Source: Stichopus chloronotus (lineage: Eukaryota > Echinodermata > Holothuroidea > Aspidochirotida > Stichopodidae). From it: a DNA stretch of 64,000 nucleotides. Shown here piece by piece: positions 1 through 13,672 of this stretch. Within the stretch, counting starts at the first letter, position 1; every line of letters begins with the position of its first letter. The position numbers were made by a program, and so were the translations under genes. Where the stretch lies: contig CM037850.1 of NCBI GenBank assembly GCA_021234535.1, forward strand, positions 868,001 to 932,000, in the 5' to 3' direction. Below the pieces are notes generated by a model. The model was not told where the DNA came from, searched no databases, and saw nothing but the letters and a program-made list of their open reading frames with translations.

Positions 1-445
1 TGGCACCCAAGAAACTTTGCCTCTTTACTCTTCCCACAAAGGGTCGTAAGTTTTCATATTTGAAGTATACTACCCTGATACTAAACTTTTCACCGAGAAA
101 TATGCTAAAAGTTCAGAGATCTGGGGTACACCCAACGGGAACTTCCCTATGGACTCCATGAGGGGGTCTTAAGTTCCCATCTTGTCAACTTAGAGGAGAG
201 AAATAGTCGAAATAATTAAAATCGTTCGGAATCTTTGCGTGTAATGAGGTAAAAACACAAAAGTGTACCGATGTTGAGATTTCCTTTTCCACCCAGAGAT
301 ATAAACCTCAGAGTTTCCGGGGGTCACGGGGATTTGTCCGTGGACCCTACCAGGGGCCAAAAAACGGCCCTTGGATGCCACGCACTAAACTCGCACTTTT
401 ATTTATTTTGTAAGTTTATCCCCCAACAGTTTCTCTTGCCCTCCT

Positions 446-465
446 CCCCCCCCCCCCCCCCCCCC
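446..465. repeat. C20 homopolymer
   Basis: The longest pure C run in the window. It belongs to a window-wide set of C/G runs of 10 or more, for example 12435-12448 and 32747-32757. Confidence 0.95.
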
Positions 466-1004
466 AGAAAAAATCCAAAGTCCTGTTGCCGCCACTGGAA
501 GGATTTGATGAAAACCAATTTGTCGAATACAACTGGTGTTGAGTAGATCAGTGTTATCGATGAATATTCAATAAGTGACAAATTTACGTCATCAATGGAA
601 CCGACATCGTGCTTTCTGGATGATGCATGCACAATCAGTGATTGGTTAGTTTCGTTTGCCTAATTGCCAAACCATTATCGCTTTCGTCACAGAATTTAGG
701 TATTTATTTATATGCACATTTATTTTGATCACGTGATTGTTGTACCGATCTCTCCACAAGATCATGGACGTTCTTGTCTCTCTTAGGGTGTAGCTGGTTG
801 CAGTGGACAAACTTCAGTCGTTCAGTGGTTGTTTGAAAGTCAGAGTCAGTTCAGTACGGTTGGACTAGAATTTATATCATGATGCAGTACATGTCTCGAC
901 ATTCCTGAAAAACTATCACACTATTGCCACAGCCCCCCCCCCCCTCTACTTTTCGCCTCCTCTTCCATCCAACCTAACTGGAGCATGCCGACGACTATAG
1001 ACTG

Positions 1005-1052
1005 ATGGGTGGATGAACGGATGGGTGGATGAATGGATGGGTGGATGAACGG
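1005..1052. repeat. 16-bp tandem repeat, three units
   Basis: Units ATGGGTGGATGAACGG, ATGGGTGGATGAATGG and ATGGGTGGATGAACGG follow head to tail. Confidence 0.9.
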
Positions 1053-1219
1053 ATGACTGGATACGAAATGGAACTAGAAATCTGAATTTGCATGCATGGC
1101 AAATGCGACGAAAACAGAGGGGCTCAGAAATTCGAAGTTGGTTTTTAATCGAGACCTGGCTACCTGGCGGATGCAGGAGCATCGCATATACCCGAGTGTA
1201 TATCTGTGAGTAAGATAGA

Positions 1220-1600
1220 ATTAAAGCTGGAATATGAGTTGAAAATTTGGGACTGAAAGTCAAATTGAGTGGAATAAGTCATAGCCCCTACAATAAAACA
1301 TAATTTAATCCCCATTTTTGCACAGATTAATATTCATATCCATTTCCATCGATCGGTTTGATTTCAAGTAATGGTGAACTACTGGTCTGCTTTCTTAGAG
1401 ATTCTGAATTCTGTTGGACCAATAAAACTGTAGAGACAATTGTCATTTTCAAATAGTTTGAAGATGAGTGTATAGTTCTCTTTCATATTTCGAGACAAGT
1501 GACTCTTTTCCTAATGTCTCTTCCCTGAAACTGAACATTGATGAAGAACAAAGATAGGTGACCAGGCGATTGCCAGTACAACTCATATTCCAGCTTTAAT
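1220..1600. mobile_element. Short element with perfect 21-bp terminal inverted repeats
   Basis: ATTAAAGCTGGAATATGAGT at 1220 is repeated as its reverse complement ending at 1600; 21 bases match perfectly. Both ends begin with TTAA. The 381-bp length and absence of a coding frame fit a non-autonomous DNA element (MITE). The inner right half has a diverged copy at 45484-45674. Confidence 0.65.
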
Positions 1601-4600
1601 GCATGGATTAAATAAATGAATGAGTGACTGGGTCACGTATATATGTGAACGATGGATAGACACAGATGCAGAATGAGATAGAAAACAAACAGAAGACACC
1701 AACTAAGTCACATAATGTGACAAAGAAACAAAGAGATATGGAGCTGCATTATCGATGAAAGTCCTTTGGCAGGTGCATGCCGGGAATAAAAAGGCCAAGT
1801 ATTTTCCTCTGGTGGTTAATTGTAGAAAATTGTATTCTTTGTTACCTTTTTGTCGATCTTGATTCCGAAATAAATAATATTCGCTAGAAGGTCACTCCGA
1901 GAACCATAATCTTTGTCCTCGTTTTACATGCTGCTAGGGACTGATTAATTTTCTTTCTTTCTTCCAGTCATTTCGTGAACCATCCTCTCCGACAGGCAGG
2001 CGATATACCTCAGTCAAACCATGTAAAGGCTATCACAGATCTTCAAACAAATCTTGTGTACAGCTTTTAGAAGACAAAAAAAAGCCACCATTAAGGAAGA
2101 AAAAGAAAGAAATCCGCAGATTGTGTACTGACCATGAAACGGCATTGTCCTCCCAGTGCTTGTCAGGTATTTAAAAGTCATTAGTCACTATCTTGGAAGT
2201 AGCGGTGTGGATTGAAGGATAACAGTTTTGTGGTATTTATTAACATATCCTTGTTATAATGAATGACTCCTATTAATATCTAGGTCAAAGGGAACTAAAT
2301 CGGTTTTTTATTTCTTGTCAGTGGCTTGATCCGGTGACTGAACAAAGCAGTAATGGAAAGACTGTTGTATTGTTTTTTTTTTTGTTGTAGTCTCGTTTTA
2401 GTCCACACTGCAGTCAGATTCCGGAAGAAGCAAACTTCCAAACTTCCACTTTTGTCTTAAAATAATAGGTAAAGTGGAGATATTGTAAAGTATCAACAAA
2501 GGCTTATATGTTCATAACATCTGTTATTATTTTAACTGTGAGACATATTCAGGCCCATATATAGCCTGGGCCTATTCATTTTTTCACATATTTTATCGAT
2601 TTATCAGATATTATTTTGACGGTACTGTTGGCTGCTATTCATATTCATATTGGCTCATCTATTCATTTATGTATTCATTTGTTCAGATCGATTTGTCGGA
2701 CAGACGTTATCACACTCGCCTAAACGAAGGTGCGTTTCCATTATATATGCAGTAAAAATGAGTACCGTACAATTTGTCATTTTACATTAAAAGTATCTCT
2801 ATTCTTGCGATAATTTTAACTACATGTTATGACAAAAGGTCCACCTCTATAATACAGATACAAAGGAAAGGAGGGAGAGCAGAAAAAATCAGATAAGAGT
2901 TTGAGTCATATTGTATCGTATACAACTATTGCCGTGAAAGGAAGTAACTCATATTTTAACAAATCACATATAGGATGTGACAGCACAGGGAACTACGTTA
3001 ACCTTATTGAGATTGGTTCACTGCCGCCAAGACACTGAAAGCCCCATGCAGCCACCCAGCAGTCCCATGCCATGTTATGTCGTATAACTGAGAACAAAAT
3101 GCGTGAACTGACCAACTCTACAACTTGCGCTATCGGGAGGGGGAGACCCCGGACTGGGGAGCACCGGTAAGGGACTTAGCAACCCTCGATGATACATACT
3201 ATTGTTTGCTATATGTGGACTTTTCAGTGTAAGTGGAAACCTTCCCACTCGGTATGGCATAAAATTTCATTTTTTAATATGACTATCAATATGATAAAAT
3301 ATGAAGACACCACGCTTTTCTGACCATGCTTTTGATGTCTACTATAGGTAGGTCTAGCTAAATCCTCCCTGATTACAGGCTCCAAGTGTTGATCTAAGTT
3401 CTGAAATCATGCTGAGCCCTTCACACCAGACGCGACACGACACGATAATCAAATGTATCGCTTGCGCCATGATATTTTTTAACACTTTCACCTTAATAAG
3501 GCTGATTCTGAACTTCCAATTAAATTTATGTTTTACGAAACATGATCCTTGACTATTTCTTTCAGCCTAGCCGTAAAGGACGAGTGAATATCATACGCTT
3601 AGGCCCAGAATTTGTTTCAATTCATATAGGGCATGCAGGTAAAGGTTTCATCATTTTATGTTAATTGGCTTGAGCATTTTCACTAAAGTAAGCAGGGCTG
3701 TAGCAAAGATATTCTGAATAGTCAAACATGACATTTTGCTTTACATGTTTATATGACACCCAAGCCACGACAAAGCATTGGACAGTTTATGTTGATGAAA
3801 CTTTGGATCCTATAGCAATTTCAGAACCCGGGATTCTGACAAGGTCTATTAGGTACCCGGATACAATTACTAAAGTATACCAACCTTTTCAGGACAAACC
3901 AAACGAGTGTTGATAATTATACGTCGTAATATTTCAGGTGAATTTAATCGAAAAGAAGAAAAAAAAAAGATTTGCTCCATTCAGGGAAACAGGAATAATA
4001 GGATTTTTCAATGTGTTGTTTCAAATGACATCCCACCCTATGGGGGGGGGGGGATTTTGTCACAGCCTTATACCATGATGTATATTTTACCTTCATGTGA
4101 CAGAACAACTATGAACCCAATATGCGACAGTATGCATGTATGAACAGGGATCACACGCGTAAGCAAAGATTAGTGCCACTTCAGTATAGAATTAAAAACG
4201 CTATGATGTGAAAGTAAAAGGATGTTAGTAAATCGACTGCAAAATATCAACACCTACATAAAAAGAGATGATTGGGTATGATAGAAAACAAATTCATCTT
4301 AGGTTCTGTGGAATTTCCTTTAAATGCTCTTTAAATGCAGAAGATTTGATGGGAATTTATTTGTTCGTAAAAATAAGTATTTCACTTATTTTTTTAATAC
4401 TTTATTTTATTTAATACTCATTAACACAAAATGATAGATTATTAAAAAAAAAAAGGCTGGACACTGAGTAACTGTTCTCTTAAGATATAAGTTTCTCTTA
4501 GACAGAAATTCAATTTTTGTTCCTCAATAATGCTTAATTCAGTCATACTTTGAAAGTCACACGATCTTGAGTACTCTTATGGAAAATGGGGGGGGGGGGG

Positions 4601-4755
4601 GGGGGGATGAGGCAATTCTTGATATGTATTGCATGGTAGTGAGATTGAATGGTTTAAGCCATCAATACTGATTGCAATCAAGAGTATGCCGTATTACACA
4701 TTAAATCAAAGGGATAGTTATATTGTTATGTTAATGTGGCCCTATATAAGTATAC
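1601..4755. other. No gene seen
   Basis: AT-rich non-coding DNA with a short G run (about 4041-4051). A 61-residue frame at 3728-3913 has some protein-like composition but no start context, splice signals or family. Confidence 0.6.
4588..4606. repeat. G19 homopolymer
   Basis: A pure G run of 19 bases. Other G runs include 41672-41684, 41900-41912 and 55234-55245. Confidence 0.95.
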
Positions 4756-5432
4756 TTAAAGTGATTGCGTGTGTACTGAAAAACTAAAAAGGTAAGATTA
4801 GGTTTGGTCTTAACTTTTTCTTTATTTTTAAATGTACACGCGAGGTTGTATATGAACGGGCTATGTCTTTTATGAAGGAAAATGACAGTAACTACTTCGA
4901 AAAGCAACGGGACTGGTATGAAAACAGTAAAAACAGAAATCATATTTGGAAATTAATGGTCCTTACTGTAAGCGCCTACATAATGAATATGCAACAGCAC
5001 AGGTCTCACTAGTGTATTAAAAACATACTCCTCAAGTCATCGCTCCTTGGTGGGTAACGGGAATTGCAGTATTTGGTGAAAGAAAGCACTGCCGTATTTA
5101 CAAATAAGCTATACGAACAGAACACAACATTGCAGTGTCAGTGATCCTGAGTTGTTTTGCCTAACTGAATATTCAATACTAGTACACTTATCATTGGCTT
5201 GTTCAAAGAAGCATACCGTTGATCTGAATGAAAACTGTCAACCACTAAATTATCGTATTCTACACTTTTTGTCGTTATGTTAGAAGAATTTCAAATCATA
5301 TGGCAGAATTAACCAACTGAGACCTATTTATTTTCCCAGATTATCTGAATGGTGCAATTGAACGCATTAACAAACTTTTGAGGATGAAATTTCAATGTTT
5401 TTCCTTTTTGCCTACACACAGAATCACTTTAA
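4756..5432. mobile_element. TTAA-flanked MITE-like element, copy A (677 bp)
   Basis: The left end TTAAAGTGATTGCGTGTGTA and the right end, as reverse complement TTAAAGTGATTCTGTGTGTA, are imperfect terminal inverted repeats. Internal sequence is shared with copy B at 13673-14024, including ATGTACACGCGAGGTTGT and GACAGTAACTACTTCGAAAA. Copy A carries about 210 extra bases near 4932-5139 and a further stretch near 5279-5400. No transposase frame is seen. Confidence 0.7.
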
Positions 5433-8407
5433 TCCACAACCCACTGCCCTCAACCCGACCCCCTTTAGTCGATTCAGCCCCTCGTCTTCTCCACCCCCCC
5501 CCCCCTCCTCCTTCTGTGAAAGTGCAATGGGAATGTAGCCGGAAATACTTGGCAGTAGTTTAGGGAAACGAATTCCACCCATATGAAAATGAAAGAACTT
5601 TTTTCCTCTTAAAACATTTTCGAGAATGAAAGAGCAAAGCGTAAACGTGTGCACTCAGCTCTAATGTGAATGGTTGGGGCATTGTATTCGTGGAAATAGA
5701 TTGTCAATCGATTATCATATTTCCTTTATATTCAAATCAAATTTTAACTAAGTTGATTTGTTTGTTTATGATTTGAGTTACCGAGAACAACGCAGATGAT
5801 TACTTTCATATTATCAGTAATGATACACCTCTGTAGTTTCCCGAGAATTCTAGACGAGAGTCGGAGGCTGACATTCTTGGAAAAAAAAACCTTAGGATAA
5901 TCTATTTCCTGCTCAGTTCTATTCTAAAATATGTTTGAACTGATGTAGAACGGGCCTTTCCAAAATTATTGTCTTCTTTGACGTTAACATATATCTGTAA
6001 ATAATTATGAAGTTTACTCTGTATTTATAGATCTATAGTTTTGAATAATAAGCAATATGTTTCCTAGTCCAACCGCTATTTTAAGCCCAGAATTTTCCCG
6101 CCAGCGGAGATTTATTTTATAATGTAAGTTAATTAAAAAGGGAAGACATCCATCTTATAAATCAATGTATAACCTTCACCTTCTGTACGGCATCTCACTT
6201 AACCCGCGCCAGTCCATGACCCCTCCCCCCCCCCCCTCTCTCCAGTTTTCTTTTCAATCGTAATGGATATGTTTATATGATAATAAGGACTAAGACATCT
6301 GCATGTAAAGTGTAGGAGCAATTTAACGTACCCATAAATAATAATAGGCCTAATAAAAACGTAATTTTCTGCGAATTTCTACCACGACCTCACTTTTTAT
6401 GGGATCTTGTATGTCTGGTATTAACCTCCTCCACCCCACCCCACTCGTCCCACCCAGTCACCTCCCATCCGCCCCCCTCCCTTCTTGACTCTTCACATGC
6501 AGGCTGTCTGTGTGCAACCCCAATCTTGGTCTGTTCCTCCAAGGCTGTGAGAACCTCTATTGCAGCATGAAGTTGCATGGTTGCTATGGGGTACCTTCTA
6601 TGAACTTTACAAAGTATGCAAAGAGCCACCTTAATCGACGCCACCGAGAGAAAGGTCTTACGTTTCTAGTATCGTAAAGGCTAGTATACCAGTACTGTAA
6701 CCCTTTCGGTTCCAGGGTAAAATACGTGTACCGTATTCTCTTACTCACAATGTAGTAATTGTATAGCTCTCCCGTTGAACTTATTTCATTCAAAGTGAGT
6801 TATTCGCGTTACTATCAAGTATTCATAAGTTTACAGGCGGTTCGAATTACTCATTGAATACTAAAAAAAAAAAAGTGCTTTCTTACTCTCCTCTGTGATG
6901 TATACATATGTGTATATAGTACACTATACTGTTTGCAGTACACTAGTTTCATGGTGACAGTAAGTTCAACATGTGGGCAAACGCTGCTGCACATAACAAT
7001 GATATACGGTTACGACTATTAACAGGCCGAACCGGAATTCGAGGGGCTCGGGCAATCAGGAAGGGCAAGCATCCAGGGTTCGAGATTAAATATAGAGCCA
7101 CTTTCTCGTAAACAACTCCCAGAAAAAAATTGTCCCAGGCAAGCAAGACGCCGTGACTGAAGCTTCAGCCTGAGTAAAAGTGATCTCTTCGTTGCGGTGG
7201 AACGAGTACGAACGGCTTTCTGCTTGAGATACTACGGAGAACGGCCGTGTACTGCAGGTCAGAGTCATGTAAAACTGCACTAGCCTACTTACAGATGCAT
7301 GTCGTTAGGAGTGGTGTTACTAAACCGCCTGACATGGCTGCCTCTCGGTTTTGCACTGTGGGGAACATATCCCGAAATATGACTTTCCGATTTTACCCCC
7401 AACCCCGTTTTCGCTGCCTGCAAAGGTTCAAAATAAAGACTCCTCTGACGTATAAGACGACTGGTGATATGGAACGTTGATTGCAAAACAAGTGGGAAAG
7501 GGTAGGGGTGATTTCAGAACAGGAGTCAGGGAGGGGGTGAGGGGTGAGGGGGTAGATAAGCGTGAGGATTTTGATCATTAAGTATTAAGAGGAGACTGAT
7601 AATAACACGCAGTATCGATGAGTAGACGCCACCCTACCGTTGGGTAGTCTAAGTCCTTTCTCTTATGCCATGTATAAGCTATTTGAAAAAAAATACAAAA
7701 ATAAACCTAAACCTAAAAAAAAAAAACCTCCTCTCCAAAATGAGAGTATGAAGAATGAACATGCTTCGATTTATCACTGGCCTCCATGCCATTGTTGCTA
7801 GTTAATCTATCGGAGCCTGCCATCTGACTACATCTGCCTACATGATCGGATCATGTTGCATGTCCTGACCCCGGGATGGGAACAGGTCAAAACACCATGC
7901 CCCGTGATATAACCTCTCACCACCAAAATAAGGACATAAGACAATGAAAGTAGGCAGACATATTGCATAGATTGTCCCAAACAATCCGATATCAAAGTAT
8001 CAAAGCCTTTTGTGCGACTATAGGCATAGGAAAGTCCAATGTCAGATACGCGTGACGTCACAAACACCCTGCAGGTTGACATTGACGATTAAACCAAGCC
8101 ACGTCACAATACCATGCGTCGATGATGCATGGATAAACCTCCTCTCTAACATCTCTCCCCCTCAATTTTCTGTAACGATTACGGTCGATGAAAGCTGTCT
8201 GCCTGGCCCCAGACTGGTGGCAGCACCAAGGGGGACATGAGGGACGCCCGACGTTTAATTAAGGTGGCGGTGATTGTTTCGGTATACTCCTTAGAATAGT
8301 TCTTGAACTTGATACAATTTTACCTCGCTAAACAGTATTGCAAACGAGGATTTCCTTTCAACTTGTTCATGCATAGTGTAAGTGACACGTCACTGTCTTT
8401 AGTTACA
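5433..8407. other. No gene seen
   Basis: Non-coding, with C runs near 5493 and 6223. Short overlapping frames on both strands near 7.0-7.5 kb have no recognisable content. Confidence 0.6.
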
Positions 8408-8760
8408 GTAGACAATCATGCATTGCAAGTAGACAATACTGCACTACATGTAGACAATGCTGCATATACTGTATTGCTTGTAGACAATACTGAGGTGCAT
8501 GAGTAAAATACTGTAAAGCATGTTGACAACTGATGTAGACAATAGTGCATTGCTTGTAGACTGTTTAATACTGTATGAAGATAATACTGTGCTGCATGTA
8601 GGCAATACTGTACTGCATGTAGACGATACTAGTACTGTATGGAGAAATGCAGTGCTACATATAGAAAATGCAGTACTGCACGTAGACAGTACCGAACTGC
8701 AAGTTGAAAATACTATACACCCTGCACACAATACGCACCGCACTGCATGTAGACAATATA
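8408..8760. repeat. Degenerate 21-bp minisatellite
   Basis: About 16 units related to GTAGACAATACTGCACTACAT, heavily diverged. The period is a multiple of three and gives apparent frames on both strands (VDNTVLHV-type repeats), which are not genes. Confidence 0.8.
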
Positions 8761-8772
8761 AGTGATAAAAAT

Positions 8773-8982
8773 ATGGTGGATTTGCTCGCATCCACCCCTC
8801 CCCCCCCCTTCCCCGCCTCTGCCAAGAGGCTGTGTTCCACCGTCCTTATAGCTTTACTGCTGGTTCAAAGTTTTGCATTTGCTCAATTTGCTCAGGTCCA
8901 TACGGCAGAACTTCCGACCAGTTATCGGCTGCATGGAGATACCAAAATCGAAGAGAGCAGAGACTTCGTCAACCGACTTTGA
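8773..8982 (+). CDS. Weak small ORF with a signal-like hydrophobic segment
   Basis: A 69-residue frame starts at ATG 8773, just after the 21-bp minisatellite. Residues of the type VLIALLLVQSFAFA form a hydrophobic stretch, but it is preceded by a proline-rich segment coded by a C run, and the frame stops at 8982. No family is recognised and no splice signals clearly frame it. It is more likely chance than a gene. Confidence 0.12.
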   Translation: MVDLLASTPPPPFPASAKRLCSTVLIALLLVQSFAFAQFAQVHTAELPTSYRLHGDTKIEESRDFVNRL

Positions 8983-9010
8983 GGTTGAATAGAGATCAGT
9001 ATACGCAAGC

Positions 9011-9105
9011 TATGGCAAGCCAAATGCACAATAATTCGATAAACCCGGTTTGTCCAAAGTTATTCCGAGTTTCTCTAATCACTGGAGGGCATTTGGCTTG
9101 CCATA
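9011..9105. repeat. 17-bp perfect inverted repeat around a 61-base loop
   Basis: TATGGCAAGCCAAATGC at 9011-9027 and its reverse complement GCATTTGGCTTGCCATA at 9089-9105. A stem-loop of 95 bases could form. It could equally be the ends of a very small transposon remnant. Confidence 0.85.
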
Positions 9106-10882
9106 AACGCCTAAAGATGTTTGTGAACGAAGATTCGCGGATACAGGTAGTCGGAATTTTCTGTGGTCGGCGTCCTCTCCACAGTAAGTTATACCTGCCT
9201 TTCCAACTCTGTGCATCCGAGACAATTACTTAAATAGGATGATGTTTTATTTCTAGCCAAGAAGACAAGTGAAACTGTGCTTCAAAATTCTGATCAACTT
9301 AAATATACTTACAACAACGAAGGGTCTCTCTTCACGTATTCTCTTCAGAATTCACAATTTTAGGTCTCCTTTGTAATTTCACTTAGAATGGCCGTGTGGG
9401 TGTCAGATGGTATGAAAGATATTTTGGGGATGCAATCCATATCCAGAGCAGGATACACGTGTTGGGGCAATGGTTCTAAAAATGTTACCCTATCATATGT
9501 GAGGTAACTACATTTTGGGCGGGAGCCTGCCACAAACTGCTAGTAGAAAGTAGCCTACTCACGTACATGATATCTATACACAGAACTACACCCTTGCCCA
9601 AGTCACAGCCAGGGTACCTAACAACTCCCTGCAGGTATAACATTAACACGTGCACAATCACTGGTACCATCCATCCTACAATTACTTGATATCTTTACAC
9701 ACATACCTATGTATGTCTGCGGAGCAGGGTCATTCTTTGAGGTGACTTCCAATACCGGTGATGTTTGCCCGTTCGCGTGGCTTCTATTCTGTCATCTCTC
9801 CCTCACTCTGTAAATAAGCTACCCTAGATCAAGTACCTGGAAAACTCATGTATGGTGTTGTTTAGGGGCCTCTCATAGTTTGATGTCTTCTTCTAGGTTT
9901 ACCAAAAAGAGTTGAAAAATTTGAAGTCTCGTTCCAAAGTCTTTTAAAAAATATGATGAGGCGTAATCGATACAAGGAAATCAACTTCTCATGTAACTTT
10001 GGGGTTCAAAAGTTTACAGCTCCCCCCACACACAAAAAAGATAAAACAGAAAATAAGAAATTGCGTGGGAGTATTATTTGGAGGAAGGAAAACATCGGCT
10101 AGTAGCTTACAAACTAGCCAATAACGGAAAACAAGTGCAGAGTAATATTATCAGCCAAGAAATCCTAGAAGACACAAACTGATCACCAAAGATTTGAATT
10201 GTATAACGGTCCAATCCTATATCTGTTGTGCGCATGGATGTGAGTGAAGTCATTCATTTAAATCTTTTCATTATTAGTCGTTGTATGCCACCCCCCCCCC
10301 AGTTCCCCAGCTAGGCTGCCTTCGCCCGAATCTAATTGCTTACAGTTATACAATCATGCTTGTTAGTGGTTGTTCTTTTGCTGCTGCGATATATCATCAC
10401 ACTGAAAGTAAACGTGACAGAATGAGAGGTTCGGGCCTGTGAGGCGGCATCATTCTCTCTGTTACTTCTTATTAAGGAGCAGGGTGGGGAAGAGGGGGGA
10501 CTAGGGGACTTTCTGGGTCTCTGCCAACCCCGTTTTTTCTCCTCATCAATAATAACAAACACGACAAAACCAGCATCGTCTATGAAATTATTCAAGCTGA
10601 CTTACCCAGAATCAGCCCTTATTCTCTCACAACCAAAACGAAATGCACGAACCCCGTATGATAGTCAGTTCAAGTAATATTGGTACAATACACGGCTTTA
10701 CATATAATATATATATTACCTAATATACGGGCCACAACAAGCCAGTTCCAAGTGGAGTAGTATTTTAATCATATGATCTCAAAGGTTAGGAACACGAATA
10801 CATACGACGGTAACTGTGAACAAGTTTTTTCTCTCTCCCCTAACTCCGAGAATCATTCACTGTACTCTCTGATCCTCCGAAA

Positions 10883-10920
10883 GGCGATTTCACGCGATGA
10901 TGGCGATTTCACGCGATGAT
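10883..10920. repeat. 19-bp tandem duplication
   Basis: GGCGATTTCACGCGATGAT occurs twice in direct succession. Confidence 0.9.
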
Positions 10921-13112
10921 GGGGATTTTTATCAAAGACTTCTCTCGTAAACTCCTCGACAATCCATGGTGGTGCTACTATTAGATAGACTTCCGCCCAC
11001 TTTCCCTAACTCCCCCTCCCACCCAGGTCCAAATTCCTTGGTGGGTCCACTCAGGGATTTTATCACACTGTAAATTTGTTAAAATGATTGCTTCTCGTTG
11101 TGGACTCGTTTCTGCATGCCATCCTTGTAGAGACAAAGTTGTAGCTACTAGCCCCCCCCCCCCTGAACACACATCGAGTCTCTTGATTACCCCCCTTCCC
11201 CCCCCCCCTCCCATCTACGACAAACAACACTTTGGGACCATTAATTCTTAAGAATTGAGTGAAAGCTGCGAATAAAAATAAGAGCAGCTTTCCGTCCAGC
11301 CAAGAAAATGCAGCACCATTTGTAAATTGTGGCATTCTCTCGCACCCTGTGAGAAGGGCGATTTCCCACAATAAAGGAATCAAGTGGGCCTACTTTCATC
11401 CATCAATTTTGGGTACGCTCCACCCCAACCGATGGAGGCTCTCCGCCTAGACTGTCTTCTCACAATCTAACCTCAGACCCTAGATTTTTCTAAGTTCACC
11501 CTCCCCCGCCCCTTTTTCTTTTCGAAATGTCTTGAAAAGTCGGTGTTGTTATAGAGGGGGAAGCACGAAATTACTTAGTAACCGTATTTTGATTTTGAAT
11601 GTTTTGAGTCCATATACCTTCCATTAAATTCATTCCAAGATGTGTACATATACGCACCGTCTATAGTTGGGTGATTCTTCCATGGTCTGCACCTTTTCAA
11701 CATAAGTCCCCATTTCTTAGTCAGTCAGTCAATTGCCTCTTTTATCTTTTTCATCGTAATTGACACGTCAGATTATCCCTCGCCATCCATGGCACTCCTT
11801 CCGAACTGAACAGTCCTTGCCCAGTGCCCCGCCCCCTTCATCCTCCCCTTTTACATAACCCATATGGTTTCTGTATAGGTTAAGTCGCAGGATTGTTGAT
11901 TCACCAGCATATACAGAGTTAGGCATATGCAGAATCCATGCACCCTTCCCCACCTCTACACAATCCCCTCACCCCTCCTTACCCCACCTTACCCCTCTTC
12001 ACCCTCCCCACCCCTTTTCCTCTCCCATCGTATACTTAACGTCATATTGACTAACATCCACATTACATGAAATTAATACAACCCATGCACCGTCGGAATT
12101 GAAATTGAAAGAACTGAGTAATGTCACCATTACATTATGTTGCTCCCCCCCCACCCCTATACTCCTCCACTTCTCCAGCTCACCTGTGATTAGATGGATA
12201 TATTACAATGGGAGGTATCGGGGGTTGGCGATAAAGGGAGCCTATGCTTATCGATATTCGCTATATGCTGATCGTGTTGATGTGCAAGCCTCCATGGAAC
12301 CAATTACAGTGATTGCTATTCCAGTATAATTGACTTCGATTCAGTCTTAGATTGCAGTGACTTCGACGCTGTTACAGGTTCTTAGTTCCGTGGTCGAAGT
12401 GTGTTCCAGAGACGAGGAGCAACTACTTGAAAGACCCCCCCCCCCCCCGCGCCCCCAAATGACGGATATAGATGAATGTTTATTGAAGTACACCCATAAT
12501 GCTTCTCAATGGCGGGTAAAGACTAATTAGTTCGAACTTGTGATTTTAAGACAATGAAAAGACTCTCAGATTTAAATTAAATTTTAAATTTAATTTTCAA
12601 AGTTAATTGGAAGATTAAATCATTTATACAAGGTTGTGCTGCATATGTTTCAAAACTTACAATGAATCGAGTTTACCAACGGAGACACCAAGCTTAGTTA
12701 TACGAATATATCGCAAGAGTTCTGAACGCAGCATCATGAATCACTTGTAGGCCTAGCTGTCCCAGATAACCATGGAGCTATACGGTGTGGGATAACTCGC
12801 TCTGGGTCCCTTCACTTTATTATGATGAAAGACTGAAAGCAGGAAAAATTGACAGTTTGACAAGATTGGTGATGAGAGCCGGGAAGGGGGTGCTATATGA
12901 TTTGTCTCGTAAGTCAAGAACCATTGCTTGACTGAGAACATTACTGATTACTAATATAATACTAACTCTGCAGTGGAGGAGCCACTTCGCCAGTCCTTGT
13001 TACCGAGAACTTACGATTTAAAATGATCCACCACGCGCAATTCTGTTTCCCCCTCCCAGTCGTGTGCCACGTTACCCCCTCCCCCCGAGCTTGCAAAGTA
13101 ATTAAGTGCATC

Positions 13113-13141
13113 GTGTGTGTGTGTGTATGTGTGTGTGTGTG
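13113..13141. repeat. GT microsatellite
   Basis: An uninterrupted GT run except for one TATG step. Confidence 0.9.
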
Positions 13142-13672
13142 CCTCTTGATTATTTATCAGCTTTGCAGTTACAACATTCCATGGAAGGTTGTAAGCTATG
13201 GTATCATCTTTAAAGTATAGGCTACTTCCGTGTTGTAAATGTATATAATAATGAATAACATATACCCATCTCTAAAACCCATCGTTCAAACCCATCACTT
13301 CCTATCACAAGCCACACAGGCTGTTTTTATTAATAAAAATAACTATTAATTATTAACACAACTTGTAGTCTGTTTCTGTAATTAATTGTAATAAGTAATC
13401 TGGTGATTTAGTTGACTTGAAAGTACTCGAGCAAATATGTAGGTTAATTTCAAATAAAAATGGAATAGGCCCTATAATGTTAAGAACACACAGAGCTATA
13501 AGTGATACAGACTATTACCAGCGAGCCAGTCGACGAATTTTGCATTTAACTAGTTAGGAGGCCGGGGAGGGGAGTTAAGAGGCCGGGGGGGGCAATTGCC
13601 TCAGTTGCGTTCGTTGGATTTCCAGGTGCAAGAAAAAGGCAGTACCGTCACTGCAGATTCATCCAATAGTTG

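Larger units (their letters stand above)
9106..13672. other. No gene seen
   Basis: Non-coding, rich in C runs (10291, 11152, 11200, 12435). A 23-base near-perfect AT palindrome lies at 12574-12596. Confidence 0.6.

Noticed and set aside
8444..8791. Minus-strand Cys/Ser/Thr-rich frame of 115 codons
   Set aside because: It is produced by the degenerate 21-bp minisatellite.
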